Origin: Clostridiales bacterium
GTDB taxonomy: Bacteria; Bacillota; Clostridia; Oscillospirales; Oscillospiraceae
Direction of reading: 5' to 3'
DNA length: 64,000 nucleotides
NCBI GenBank assembly: GCA_029268065.1
Contig: JAJUHC010000016.1
Location: 1 to 64,000, forward strand
Below, one piece after another: positions 45,515-53,930 of this stretch. Each line of letters opens with the position of its first letter. The first letter of the stretch is position 1. The notes under the pieces are model-generated. The model searched no databases and was not told where the DNA came from. It was given only the letters and a program-made list of their open reading frames with translations. The position numbers and the translations under genes were made by a program.

Positions 45515-46941
45515 GCTATGGTGACCCCGTTGAAGTAGTATTTTATGATTTCGTCATAAGTCTTTCCCAGCTGAGCCATTGCCTTTGCGCCGTACTGGCT
45601 CATACCGACATTATGCCCCCATCCCGACCCGTTTACAACATAGGTTGCCCCGGTTTGAGGGCGGCCGCTGCCGTAGGAATCGATGGTCTGCAGCCCGCTG
45701 CCGGTCATTACCGAGATTTTTCCGGATTCAACCGCAACCTTTGAAACTCCGCCGTCGCCACCTGTCGCAAAGGTTGAGAATATGCTTTCGAGTGGATTGT
45801 CGCCGCTGTTGATAAAGAGTCCCGTCTTGGTGCTTGAGGAACCGGTTATGGTAAAGCGCTGGCTGTAAGTGTACTTGCCGAGCGCGGAGCTGCAAAGGAT
45901 GTTACCGGCCTCCTGCTTTTTTACGGTTACCGAAGTCTTGCCGTCGCTGAAGGTAAGCGAGAGTATGTTTCCGACCGAGGTATAGGTCGGAGTGACGCTC
46001 GTAACGGTACCTATCTCATACCCGTTCTTTTTTAATAACTCTGTTATTTCGGCGGCGGTGTATGTAAACGTCCAATTGCTTTTACCGGTATCAACGGATT
46101 GTTCGTAATCGTCAAATTTGGCGACGAGGTAAGGGAGCGCGGTAACCCATACGTTCTCGCTGGATTCGGTGGCACCGCCGTTGGAGGAATAGAAGAAGGT
46201 TGTGCAGGGCTTGTCGTTATAAAGCACGTACTTGCCCGCCGTACCGTCCACTGCGGCGTCGGAGTTCGCGGTCGCAAACGAAGTTCCGGCGTACACCTGG
46301 CAATGATCGGTGTCGCATACGTCGAAATCGCCGTGGGCATTCAGGTGGTTCGCGACGAAATTCCTTGCACACATGGCCTGCGCCTTCAAAGCCTCCAGAG
46401 GCCAGGAGGCGGACATCTCCACGGGGACCACGCCCTTGACGTAATCCTCGATATTCACAACGTTAATTACCTGCATTTTACCGCTTTTCAGGGCTGTGAC
46501 TTCAAAGCCGCCATAATACTTGTAGTTCCAGTTAGTACCCGTAATGGATTTGGCGGTGCCGCTGTCGACAGGCATAATCGCAAGCGCGGCCGTGGCCGCT
46601 GCCGCCTGGTACAGTACGGTGTTGTCAGAAGGGTTTGTAACTACGAGAACTCCGTTTTTGACGTTAACGTCTATGGAGCTGAGGCCCGCGGCGGTTGTGA
46701 CCGTACCCTTTACAAACTTCCTTGAAGCATCGAAGCTTCCGAAGCTGAAGCCCTTGCCCACGACGTTGCTGAGCCTAAGCGTGGACATGGCGGTTCCGTT
46801 TCCTTCATAGCAAAGCCCTATCCTGAGCGTCGTCACCGGGTTTGTGTATGCCCGGGCGGCAGGAGCTCCGGAAAAAAGTATCGATAAGGCAGCTGAAATG
46901 AAAATCGCGGGACGAAGGATTCTGTTTATAATCTTTGACAT
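45511..46941 (-). CDS. SpoIID/LytB domain protein, secreted
   Basis: 476 residues with a signal peptide ([19 protein letters not shown]) and a SpoIID domain: [53 protein letters not shown] and the C-terminal [17 protein letters not shown]. SpoIID relatives are lytic transglycosylases acting on denuded glycan. It is longer than classic SpoIID (about 340) and coupled to queA, so it is probably a paralogue rather than the engulfment SpoIID itself. Divergent from the lysine riboswitch unit. Confidence 0.85.
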   Translation of the reverse strand: MSKIINRILRPAIFISAALSILFSGAPAARAYTNPVTTLRIGLCYEGNGTAMSTLRLSNVVGKGFSFGSFDASRKFVKGTVTTAAGLSSIDVNVKNGVLVVTNPSDNTVLYQAAAATAALAIMPVDSGTAKSITGTNWNYKYYGGFEVTALKSGKMQVINVVNIEDYVKGVVPVEMSASWPLEALKAQAMCARNFVANHLNAHGDFDVCDTDHCQVYAGTSFATANSDAAVDGTAGKYVLYNDKPCTTFFYSSNGGATESSENVWVTALPYLVAKFDDYEQSVDTGKSNWTFTYTAAEITELLKKNGYEIGTVTSVTPTYTSVGNILSLTFSDGKTSVTVKKQEAGNILCSSALGKYTYSQRFTITGSSSTKTGLFINSGDNPLESIFSTFATGGDGGVSKVAVESGKISVMTGSGLQTIDSYGSGRPQTGATYVVNGSGWGHNVGMSQYGAKAMAQLGKTYDEIIKYYFNGVTIA

Positions 46942-47011
46942 GTATCTGACTCCGCTGTATGTATTAGTATTTTTTTTATTGGCAAAAACGAAAATAATAA
47001 ATAAAATAATA

Positions 47012-47040
47012 TTGACACGGTCAATATCGCGTGATAATAT
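47012..47040 (+). promoter_or_regulatory. Promoter of the asd-dapA-dapB transcript
   Basis: TTGACA and TAATAT with a 17-base spacer, about 13 bases before the first paired element of the lysine riboswitch. Confidence 0.75.
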
Positions 47041-47053
47041 GGCTAAAATAATT

Positions 47054-47222
47054 GCAGCGTAGAGGCGCGGCCTTAATGATTATAAGCGGCGAGGACTCCG
47101 GTGTCCGGTGACCCGCTTTGAAAGGTAAGGCTGCCGAAGCTCAGGCGGGATCGGAGCCGCGTGTGCTGGTCTAAGGGTTAAGAGCCCTTCGACTGTCATC
47201 CTGAGGATGGAGAGCTAACTGC
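47054..47222 (+). ncRNA. Lysine riboswitch (L box)
   Basis: The leader holds the conserved L-box blocks in order: GTAGAGGCGCG, GAAAGGTAAGGCTGCCGAAG, GCTGGTCTAAGG, CGACTGTCATC and GGATGGAGAGCTAACTGC, parallel to B. subtilis lysC. Hairpins P4 (AAGGG...CCCTT) and P5 (CATCC TGA GGATG) are clear and P1 closes GCAG with CTGC. Lysine binding should favour the downstream terminator and shut off asd-dapA-dapB. Confidence 0.92.
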
Positions 47223-47270
47223 TTTTGAAATATAAGCTTCCCTCAAACCGACGGGGACATTATATTACAA

Positions 47271-47309
47271 AATCAGCTGGTTTTTCAACCCGCTGATTAT
47301 TATTTTATC
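47271..47309 (+). terminator. Riboswitch-controlled terminator
   Basis: AATCAGC-T-GGTT / AACC-C-GCTGATT stem followed by ATTATTTTAT, between the L box and asd. Expected to form when lysine is bound. Confidence 0.75.
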
Positions 47310-47381
47310 GATAATTAATATTTTCCATAGATACTCTGTCAGATATTGAGTTAATATATAAAAACTAGTCGGAGGTACAGT

Positions 47382-48458
47382 ATGAAAAAGTATAAAGTGG
47401 GAGTAATCGGTGGAACAGGAATGGTTGGGCAGCGCTTTGTGTCGCTGATGGAAAATCATCCCTGGTTCAACCTTACGGTAATCGCAGCAAGTCCGCGCAG
47501 CGCCGGCAAAACATATGCGGACGCAGTCGGAGCCCGCTGGGCCCTCGAAACCCCCATGCCGGAAAAGTTTAAAGGAATTATCGTCAAGGACGCGGAAGCC
47601 GACGCCGAGGCGATTGCCTCTGAGGTCGATTTCGTTTTTTCAGCGGTTGATATGAAGAAGGACGAAATAAAGGCGCTTGAGGAAAAATACGCGAAATTCG
47701 AGTGTCCGGTTGTTTCCAATAACAGCGCCCACCGCTGGACGCCCGACGTTCCGATGGTGGTTCCCGAAATAAATCCCGAGCATATAAAGGTAATCGAGGC
47801 TCAGAGAAAACGTCTCGGCACAAAGCGCGGTTTTATCGCGGTGAAATCTAACTGCTCGCTGCAGAGCTATATTCCGGCCCTTCATCCCCTCCGCGGTTTC
47901 GGTATCGAGAAGGTTCTCGTCTGCACATACCAGGCGATCTCCGGAGCCGGCAAGACCTTCGAGACCTGGCCTGAAATGCTGGACAACGTGATTCCCTATA
48001 TAGGCGGCGAGGAGGAAAAATCCGAGCAGGAGCCGATGAAGCTTTGGGGAAAGGTCGAAAACGGAGTCATAGTAAACGCGTCCTCCCCCTCCATAACGGC
48101 GCAGTGCATCAGAGTACCCGCTTCGAACGGTCATATGGCGGCGGTGTTCGTGTCGTTCAGGAAAAAGCCTGAAATGGAGGAGATGCTCAGGCTCTGGAAA
48201 TCCTTTGCCGGCAGGGCACAGGAGCTCAATCTTCCCACGGCGCCAAAACAGTTCCTGCACTACTTTGAAGAGGAGAACAGGCCTCAGACAAAGCTCGACA
48301 GAAACCTCGAAAACGGCATGGCGGTTTCAATCGGACGCCTTCGCCCCGACACCCAGTATGATTACAAGTTCGTCTGCCTTTCACACAATACTCTTAGGGG
48401 CGCGGCCGGCGGAGCGGTACTGCTCGCCGAGCTGCTCTGCGCGGAAAACTACATTTAA
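47382..48458 (+). CDS. asd: Aspartate-semialdehyde dehydrogenase
   Basis: NADPH-dependent reduction of aspartyl phosphate to the semialdehyde, the branch point to lysine/DAP and threonine/methionine. 358 residues of the archaeal/fungal-like class: GVIGGTGMVGQRFVSLMENHPWF (nucleotide loop), VSNNSAHRW, the catalytic Cys in VKSNCSLQS, and HMAAVFVSF. GGAGG precedes the ATG. First gene under the lysine riboswitch. Confidence 0.95.
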   Translation: MKKYKVGVIGGTGMVGQRFVSLMENHPWFNLTVIAASPRSAGKTYADAVGARWALETPMPEKFKGIIVKDAEADAEAIASEVDFVFSAVDMKKDEIKALEEKYAKFECPVVSNNSAHRWTPDVPMVVPEINPEHIKVIEAQRKRLGTKRGFIAVKSNCSLQSYIPALHPLRGFGIEKVLVCTYQAISGAGKTFETWPEMLDNVIPYIGGEEEKSEQEPMKLWGKVENGVIVNASSPSITAQCIRVPASNGHMAAVFVSFRKKPEMEEMLRLWKSFAGRAQELNLPTAPKQFLHYFEEENRPQTKLDRNLENGMAVSIGRLRPDTQYDYKFVCLSHNTLRGAAGGAVLLAELLCAENYI

Positions 48459-48487
48459 CAACATAATTGCAATTGGAGGATGACATT

Positions 48488-49375
48488 ATGAAGACACCCG
48501 TATTCACCGGAAGCGGCGTTGCGATAGTCACACCGTTTAAGGACGGCAAGGTAAATTTTGAAAAGCTCGCAGAGCTTATCGACTTTCAGATAGACGGCGG
48601 CACCTCGTCCATTATAATCTGCGGCACCACGGGTGAAAGCGCCACCCAGTCTCTCGAGGAGCATGCCGCGACAGTTGACTTCTGCGTAAAGCACACTAAC
48701 GGACGCGTGCCCGTAATAGCGGGCGCCGGCAGCAACGACACGATGGCGTCGAAGTTCCTTTGCCAGCACGCCGAGAAATCAGGCGCCGACGCGCTGCTGA
48801 TAGTAACCCCCTACTACAACAAGGCTACCCAGAAGGGTCTTATAAAGCATTACATGACCCTTGCCGACTGCGTCAATATCCCGATCATCCTGTATAACGT
48901 ACCGAGCCGCACCGGCTGCGGCTTCACCGCTGAGACCTATTACGAGCTTTCAAAGCACCCGAACATCAACGGCGTAAAGGAAGCTTCGGGAAACTTCACC
49001 CTCGTCAATACTGCCATGTCCATGTGCGGCGACGACCTCTACTTCTGGAGCGGCAACGACTCCGATGCGCTTCCCATGATGTCGCTGGGCGCCAAGGGCG
49101 TAATCTCGGTAATTGCCAACCTGATGCCCGAGCTGACGGCAAAAATATGCGAGTACGCGCTTAAGGAGGATTTTGTTTCCGCCCGCAAGCTGCACCTTCA
49201 GTATGTCCAGCTCATGGAATCCATGTTCATCGAGGTAAACCCCATTCCGATCAAAACCGCCATGAATCTTGCCGGCATGGACGTCGGCGAGCTCAGGCTT
49301 CCCCTCTGCGAGATGGAGCCCTCCAACCTCGAAAAGCTGAAGAAGGCCATGGGCGCAAAGGGATTCAAGGTATAA
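48488..49375 (+). CDS. dapA: 4-hydroxy-tetrahydrodipicolinate synthase
   Basis: Condenses aspartate semialdehyde with pyruvate. 295 residues: AIVTPFKDGKVNF, CGTTGESATQSLEEH, LIVTPYYNKATQKGL, YNVPSRTGC (Tyr) and GVKEASGN with the Schiff-base lysine. ATG at 48488 has GGAGG 8 bases upstream; the track start is the TTG overlapping that site. 29 bases after asd. Confidence 0.97.
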   Translation: MKTPVFTGSGVAIVTPFKDGKVNFEKLAELIDFQIDGGTSSIIICGTTGESATQSLEEHAATVDFCVKHTNGRVPVIAGAGSNDTMASKFLCQHAEKSGADALLIVTPYYNKATQKGLIKHYMTLADCVNIPIILYNVPSRTGCGFTAETYYELSKHPNINGVKEASGNFTLVNTAMSMCGDDLYFWSGNDSDALPMMSLGAKGVISVIANLMPELTAKICEYALKEDFVSARKLHLQYVQLMESMFIEVNPIPIKTAMNLAGMDVGELRLPLCEMEPSNLEKLKKAMGAKGFKV

Positions 49376-49402
49376 AAAATACATAGAAAAGAGTGAGGCT
49401 TG

Positions 49403-50161
49403 ATGATTAAAATAATTATTTCCGGCTGCAACGGGCGCATGGGTCAGTTTGTCGCGGCTGCCTGCCGCGCGGACGAGGACCTGAAGGTCGTAGCGGGCTT
49501 TGACATAAACCCGGTAAAGCTCTCCGACTTCCCTGTTTATTCCGACCCGATGGAGTTTGGGGGCAGCGCGGACGTTGCGGTCGATTTTTCGAATCCTGCG
49601 GCACTTCCCGGTCTCCTCACCTACTGCGAGGCCCGCAGGCTGCCTGTTGTTCTCTGTACCACAGGATACTCCGAAGCACATTTGGCGATGATAAGCAAAG
49701 CGGCTGAGTCCATTCCAGTGTTTAAGTCCGCCAATATGACCATAGGCATAAACCTGCTTATGCGCCTTGTCAAGGAAGCTGCGGAGGTTCTCGGGGCGGG
49801 CTTCGATATCGAAATCGTCGAGCGTCATCACAACAAAAAGATCGACGCGCCGAGCGGCACGGCGCTCATGCTTGCCTCCGCGGCCGCTTCCGGGCTTGAT
49901 TACTCGCCTGAATACGTTTATGAAAGAGAAAGCGTGAGAAAGGAACGAGGGAAGAAGGAAATCGGCATTTCCGCGGTGCGGGGCGGTACGATTCCCGGTG
50001 AACACGAGGTGATATTCGCGGGAAACAACGAGGTCATCGAGTTCAAGCACACGGTATACTCCCGCGAGGTTTTCGCGGCTGGAGCCGTGAGGGCGGCCAA
50101 GTATCTGGCAAAGCAGAAAACGCCGCGAATATACGATATGAACGACGCGCTTTTCGGCTGA
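49403..50161 (+). CDS. dapB: 4-hydroxy-tetrahydrodipicolinate reductase
   Basis: NAD(P)H reduction to tetrahydrodipicolinate, the substrate of DapL encoded at 11.0-12.2 kb. 252 residues: ISGCNGRMGQFV (dinucleotide loop), the active-site motif VERHHNKKIDAPSGTAL and SAVRGGTIPGEHEVIFAG. The ATG at 49403 follows a TTG used by the ORF track. Last gene of the riboswitch-controlled operon. Confidence 0.97.
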   Translation: MIKIIISGCNGRMGQFVAAACRADEDLKVVAGFDINPVKLSDFPVYSDPMEFGGSADVAVDFSNPAALPGLLTYCEARRLPVVLCTTGYSEAHLAMISKAAESIPVFKSANMTIGINLLMRLVKEAAEVLGAGFDIEIVERHHNKKIDAPSGTALMLASAAASGLDYSPEYVYERESVRKERGKKEIGISAVRGGTIPGEHEVIFAGNNEVIEFKHTVYSREVFAAGAVRAAKYLAKQKTPRIYDMNDALFG

Positions 50162-50174
50162 AAATTTAAAATTA

Positions 50175-50210
50175 CGGCGGCAAGGTATCTGTCCTTGCCG
50201 CCGTTTCTTT
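50175..50210 (+). terminator. Terminator of asd-dapA-dapB
   Basis: CGGCGGCAAGG / CCTTGCCGCCG 11-bp stem with 7-base loop, then TTTCTTTT, 13 bases after dapB. Confidence 0.9.
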
Positions 50211-51067
50211 TACTTTTTAACGATTGGAAGCCAGACCTCGCATTTGTAGTTATCGGAGAACTGGTCGCCTTCAAAATAAAGCTCTATGTCCGGCGCGTTT
50301 GCGTATTCGTAGCCCGAGCTCGGAAGCCATTCCGTAACGATGCGTTTCTGAAGCGACTGTATCGCGTCGGGCATAGCCCCTACGCATTCGAAAATCGCCC
50401 ATGTGGCTTCTGGCACCGTGAATTCCTCCATTCCGTCAGGAGCGGCCTTATCTGTCGAAACGGCAATGTAATAATCAAAGTTCTGGCTCGGAGCGTATGT
50501 GCACAAGCCGATCACTCCGAAGGGTTCCCTGTTTATAAGTCCGCACAGCTTAGATATGACGCCATCCTTGTGAGCCTTTTGCCAGAGCTTCGGCACCTTT
50601 GCAAACGATTCCTCGATCCCCGATATAAATTTTTCCTTAATTCCGACGATCCTGAATGCTTCCCTTTTTTCGATTCTGTAATTCATTTCCGCTTCTCCTT
50701 TAATCATAATTTTGAAGCTGATTGGCGGATAGGCCTTCAGGCAGGTACCCTTTTTCCGGGCGGACGAGGGCGCGATGCCGTGAACGCTTTGAAAAGCGCG
50801 GTTGAACGCCGTCGGCGAATCGTAACCGTACCTAAGCGCTACGTCGATAACCTTTTCCCCGCCGTCCTGAAGATCCATCGCCGCCATTGTCATTCTGCGC
50901 CTTCGGATATATTCGGACAGTGGCATGTCCGCGATATACGAGAACATCCTTTGAAAATGAAAGGTCGAGCATCTTGCCGTGCGCGCGGCGGTTTCAAGGT
51001 CGATTTCGCCCTGCAGATTGCGCTCGATATACTGCATTGCTTCGTTCAGACATTCCAGCCAATCCAT
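50210..51067 (-). CDS. AraC family regulator with GyrI-like effector domain
   Basis: 285 residues: two helix-turn-helix motifs at the N-terminus (LETAARTARCSTFHFQRMFSYI and VIDVALRYGYDSPTAFNRAFQ) followed by a GyrI-like/BacR effector-binding domain (MNYRIEKREAFRIVGIKEKF). This N-terminal DNA-binding plus C-terminal ligand pocket plan is that of Rob/SoxS-like multidrug or stress sensors. The ligand and targets are unknown. Monocistronic; its stop abuts the dapB terminator. Confidence 0.88.
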   Translation of the reverse strand: MDWLECLNEAMQYIERNLQGEIDLETAARTARCSTFHFQRMFSYIADMPLSEYIRRRRMTMAAMDLQDGGEKVIDVALRYGYDSPTAFNRAFQSVHGIAPSSARKKGTCLKAYPPISFKIMIKGEAEMNYRIEKREAFRIVGIKEKFISGIEESFAKVPKLWQKAHKDGVISKLCGLINREPFGVIGLCTYAPSQNFDYYIAVSTDKAAPDGMEEFTVPEATWAIFECVGAMPDAIQSLQKRIVTEWLPSSGYEYANAPDIELYFEGDQFSDNYKCEVWLPIVKK

Positions 51068-51143
51068 TCCATCACCTCCAAGCGATTAAAGTTTAATAGT
51101 TTTCCGGATTGATTTCCTCTCATTATCTGCACGATTATGAGAG

Positions 51144-51578
51144 CTAAAGCCACTGTATAAAGCCGGTTTTATCGTTTCTGTTATAGCCGGCGTTCTCGTA
51201 AAACCTCAAAGTCGAGTCCAGCTTCGAGCCGGTAAGCAGCATTATCTTGTAGCAGCCGGATCTGACCGCAATATCCTTTGCGAGCTTAAGGCAGGCGGTG
51301 GCAAGGCCCCTGTTCCGATACTTTTCGCGGGTAACAACATTCTCGATAAGCGCATAGGGCCTTTGACCGTGCGTAAGATTCGGAATGACAACAAGAACGC
51401 AGCTTGAAACAATTTCATCACCCTCTTCGGCAACAATTATGTGATGATTACTGTCAGTCAGTATCTCTTCCCACAGGTTTTTGAGCCTGCCGTCCGTTTC
51501 CGGCATCGGATTGTTGTTAAGCTCGGTATAGAGGCTCAGTAAGCCCAAAAGATCGTCCCTCGCAGCTTCTCTTATCAT
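51144..51578 (-). CDS. GNAT family N-acetyltransferase
   Basis: 144 residues with the acetyl-CoA binding core ALIENVVTREKYRNRGLATACLK (motif A, RxxGxA) and the C-terminal FYENAGYN. Substrate not predictable. Solitary gene between the AraC regulator and the DNA-repair pair; GAGG precedes the ATG. Confidence 0.85.
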   Translation of the reverse strand: MIREAARDDLLGLLSLYTELNNNPMPETDGRLKNLWEEILTDSNHHIIVAEEGDEIVSSCVLVVIPNLTHGQRPYALIENVVTREKYRNRGLATACLKLAKDIAVRSGCYKIMLLTGSKLDSTLRFYENAGYNRNDKTGFIQWL

Positions 51579-51694
51579 ATGCCCTCCTCGAATAATGTCG
51601 AAACATTGGAATTAAGCGCATTTAAATGCAGTAAAACGGCACATAAAATGCTCATAAAGTAATAATAAAATATCATAAAATGCGGATAAACTCA

Positions 51695-52495
51695 CTATTT
51701 TCCGTCCGAAATCAGGCTCCGCTCCCCTGATAATCCCGCTCCGGGCACAGCCGTCATTTCCGTCAGCTGCGCCCAGTAGCGTTTCGGCATATGCGACATG
51801 CGGCACTTAGGATTCTCCCTGCCCTCGACGGCGATGGTATCGTAAAACCTCTTCCATAGCGCGCGGTAGCGAAGCTCGTCGCTCTCCGCGGAGGGCGGCG
51901 TGAAGCCGTCGACGCTTATGATGCGGCTTTTTCCGCTGTCCGCTATGAGGAGCAGCGAATTCGTCTTGTCGTGGATTAGAAAAAAGCCCTGGGGATAGCG
52001 GCTCAGAAAGTGGTATTTCAGTATGGGGAGCACATTGTTCTTCGGCTCTATGGTGGCGACGAGCCCGCCGCCGAAGTCTGAAAAGCGGACAAAGCCGCGC
52101 AGAAGTGCGGTTTCGTTCAAAAGATGGTTCACCGCCTTATTCAAGGTGAACACGGTCTCGTCGCTGAGCATGCGCATGACCTTCCTGCCGCATTTGAAGC
52201 CGAGATACAGGAAGTTGAGGATATGCGCCTCCCTGTCGTACAGGCAGGTAAGATAGGCGTGGTAGACAAAGGTCATGGCCTCTCCTGATATCTTTTCGGA
52301 AATCGCTTTCATCACCCTTTTTGCCTTTTTGCTGTCCGTAACGATTTCCTTTACCTCAAAGAAGGTGCCCTGCCCCTGATTGCAGTTCACGATATTGTTG
52401 GGAACCTCCCTGCTGTAAAAGCTCTCGTACACGCAGGTCATAAGTCCCTTGAAGCTGCCGTCATAGCTGTAAACTATATCTGACCTGTCAAGCAT
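51695..52495 (-). CDS. TIGR03915 family putative DNA repair protein (DUF4130)
   Basis: 266 residues with the DUF4130 pattern: YSYDGSFKGLMTCVYESF at the N-terminus and KRYWAQLTEM near the C-terminus. The family always accompanies the radical SAM protein TIGR03916, as here, and is thought to act in DNA repair or modification. Resemblance to uracil-DNA glycosylase partners has been suggested for related systems; no activity is proven. Starts in a 22-base overlap with the radical SAM gene. Confidence 0.85.
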   Translation of the reverse strand: MLDRSDIVYSYDGSFKGLMTCVYESFYSREVPNNIVNCNQGQGTFFEVKEIVTDSKKAKRVMKAISEKISGEAMTFVYHAYLTCLYDREAHILNFLYLGFKCGRKVMRMLSDETVFTLNKAVNHLLNETALLRGFVRFSDFGGGLVATIEPKNNVLPILKYHFLSRYPQGFFLIHDKTNSLLLIADSGKSRIISVDGFTPPSAESDELRYRALWKRFYDTIAVEGRENPKCRMSHMPKRYWAQLTEMTAVPGAGLSGERSLISDGK

Positions 52496-53805
52496 TTTAT
52501 CACGTCCCCTCTGGTTACCGTTTCATTTTCAAAGAGAGAGAGCTGCTCCCCCGCCGAGCCCTCGAGAAGCTCCGTGCTCCGCTCGGACATTAGACCGCGC
52601 AGTATGCTGTCGTGCGAGAGCCTGACTCCTTCCATGGTTTTCCCCTTGCAGAGTATAAAATACTGCGCCCTTTTGAGGACGACTCCGAGCTTTTTCAGCC
52701 CGTCGAAATCGAGGGCTCCCGTCCTTCTCGCGGCGACTATCTTCTTCGCACTTTTCACTCCCACACCCGGGATACGAAGCAGGGTTTCATAGTCCGCGCT
52801 GTTTATTTCTACGGGAAAACGCTCGAGATGCGTAAGCGCCCAGCTGCATTTGGGGTCCACGAAAGTATTGAAGTTCGGGTTCTTTTCGTCGAGCAGCTCG
52901 GAAGCGTCAAAATGGTAAAAGCGCATCAGCCAGTCAGCCTGATAAAGCCTGTGCTCCCTCAGAAGCGGCGGCTTGCTTGTAAGCGCAGGAAGGTTCCTGC
53001 CCTCTACCATTGGGATATACGCCGAATAGAAAACCCTCTTCAGACCGTAGCCTTTATAAAGCGCCGCGGCCAGCGTCAGAATCTGATAGTCGGTCTCGGG
53101 GCTCGCCCCGATTATCATCTGCGTGCTCTGCCCTGCCGGCGCGAATTTCGGCGCGCTTTTATAGCGAACAAGCTCCGTCCGGCTCTCCGTTATGCTGCGC
53201 TGTATCGTCCTCATGGGATTCAGAATCTTCTCCCTGCTTTTGTCAGGGGCAAGAAGCAGGAGACTCTTCTGCGAAGGCAGCTCGATATTGACGCTCATCC
53301 GGTCCGCAAGCAGGCCTATGCGCCTTATCAGCAGCTCGTCGGCCCCCGGAATCGCCTTTGCGTGTATATAGCCCCTGAACCTGTACTCGTTTCTCAGAAG
53401 CTCCAGGACCCTTATCATCTGCTCGCAGGTGTAGTCCGGGTTTCTAATCACGGCGGAGCTCAGGAATAGTCCCTCGATATAATTCCTTCTGTAAAACTGC
53501 ATCGTGAGGTCCGCGAGCTCCTTCGGCTCAAATGATGCTCTTTTAATGTCGTTTGTACGGCGGTTTATACAGTAGCTGCAGTCAAAAACGCAGGAGTTGC
53601 TCAGCAGAACCTTCAGCAAGGTGATGCAGCGGCCGTCCGCGGCGAAGCTGTGGCAGATGCCGGAGGCGACGGTGCTGCCGATCTCTCCCTTCTTTCCGGC
53701 GCGGTCCACCCCGCTCGAGGTGCAGGCTACGTCGTACTTCGCCGCGGAGCCCAGTATCGAAAGCTTTTCTGAAATATCCGTCGTTATCGCCCCCACATCG
53801 AACAC
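52474..53805 (-). CDS. Putative DNA modification/repair radical SAM protein (TIGR03916)
   Basis: About 443 residues. The radical SAM cluster motif is CVFDCSYCINRR (CxxxCxxC), and a C-terminal helix-hairpin-helix (LLRIPGVGVKSAKKIVAARR) suggests DNA binding. Family members start with D.KL.IL..AAKYD followed by SG.....GICHS, as seen here. The track start is unlikely because a TTGAAT-17-TATATT promoter overlaps it; GTG at 53805 or 53796 is better. Makes a two-gene unit with TIGR03915. Confidence 0.85.
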   Translation of the reverse strand: MFDVGAITTDISEKLSILGSAAKYDVACTSSGVDRAGKKGEIGSTVASGICHSFAADGRCITLLKVLLSNSCVFDCSYCINRRTNDIKRASFEPKELADLTMQFYRRNYIEGLFLSSAVIRNPDYTCEQMIRVLELLRNEYRFRGYIHAKAIPGADELLIRRIGLLADRMSVNIELPSQKSLLLLAPDKSREKILNPMRTIQRSITESRTELVRYKSAPKFAPAGQSTQMIIGASPETDYQILTLAAALYKGYGLKRVFYSAYIPMVEGRNLPALTSKPPLLREHRLYQADWLMRFYHFDASELLDEKNPNFNTFVDPKCSWALTHLERFPVEINSADYETLLRIPGVGVKSAKKIVAARRTGALDFDGLKKLGVVLKRAQYFILCKGKTMEGVRLSHDSILRGLMSERSTELLEGSAGEQLSLFENETVTRGDVIKCLTGQI

Positions 53806-53867
53806 AAGTTCTATATAGAATATAACACAAATAATATCAGGATTCAACACTTTTTTTTGATTTGAGC

Positions 53868-53901
53868 TATCAATTTTTTGCCCGGTAAATTATAATTGAT
53901 A
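53868..53901. promoter_or_regulatory. Inverted repeat over a -10 element
   Basis: TATCAATT and AATTGATA are 18 bases apart; the right arm overlaps TATAAT at 53891-53896 before the zinc-ribbon membrane gene. The layout suits a repressor site, though it may be chance in AT-rich DNA. Confidence 0.3.
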
Positions 53902-53930
53902 AGAGATGATTGTTTGGGGAGCTTTGACTT

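Noticed and set aside
44439-45600. preQ1 riboswitch for queA-tgt
   Set aside because: queA starts inside the upstream gene stop and the queA-tgt gap shows no preQ1 motif.
48950-50050. 366-residue minus-strand ORF
   Set aside because: Antisense across dapA and dapB, both certain; no domain pattern.
50195-51112. 305-residue + strand ORF
   Set aside because: Antisense to the AraC regulator, which has clear HTH motifs.
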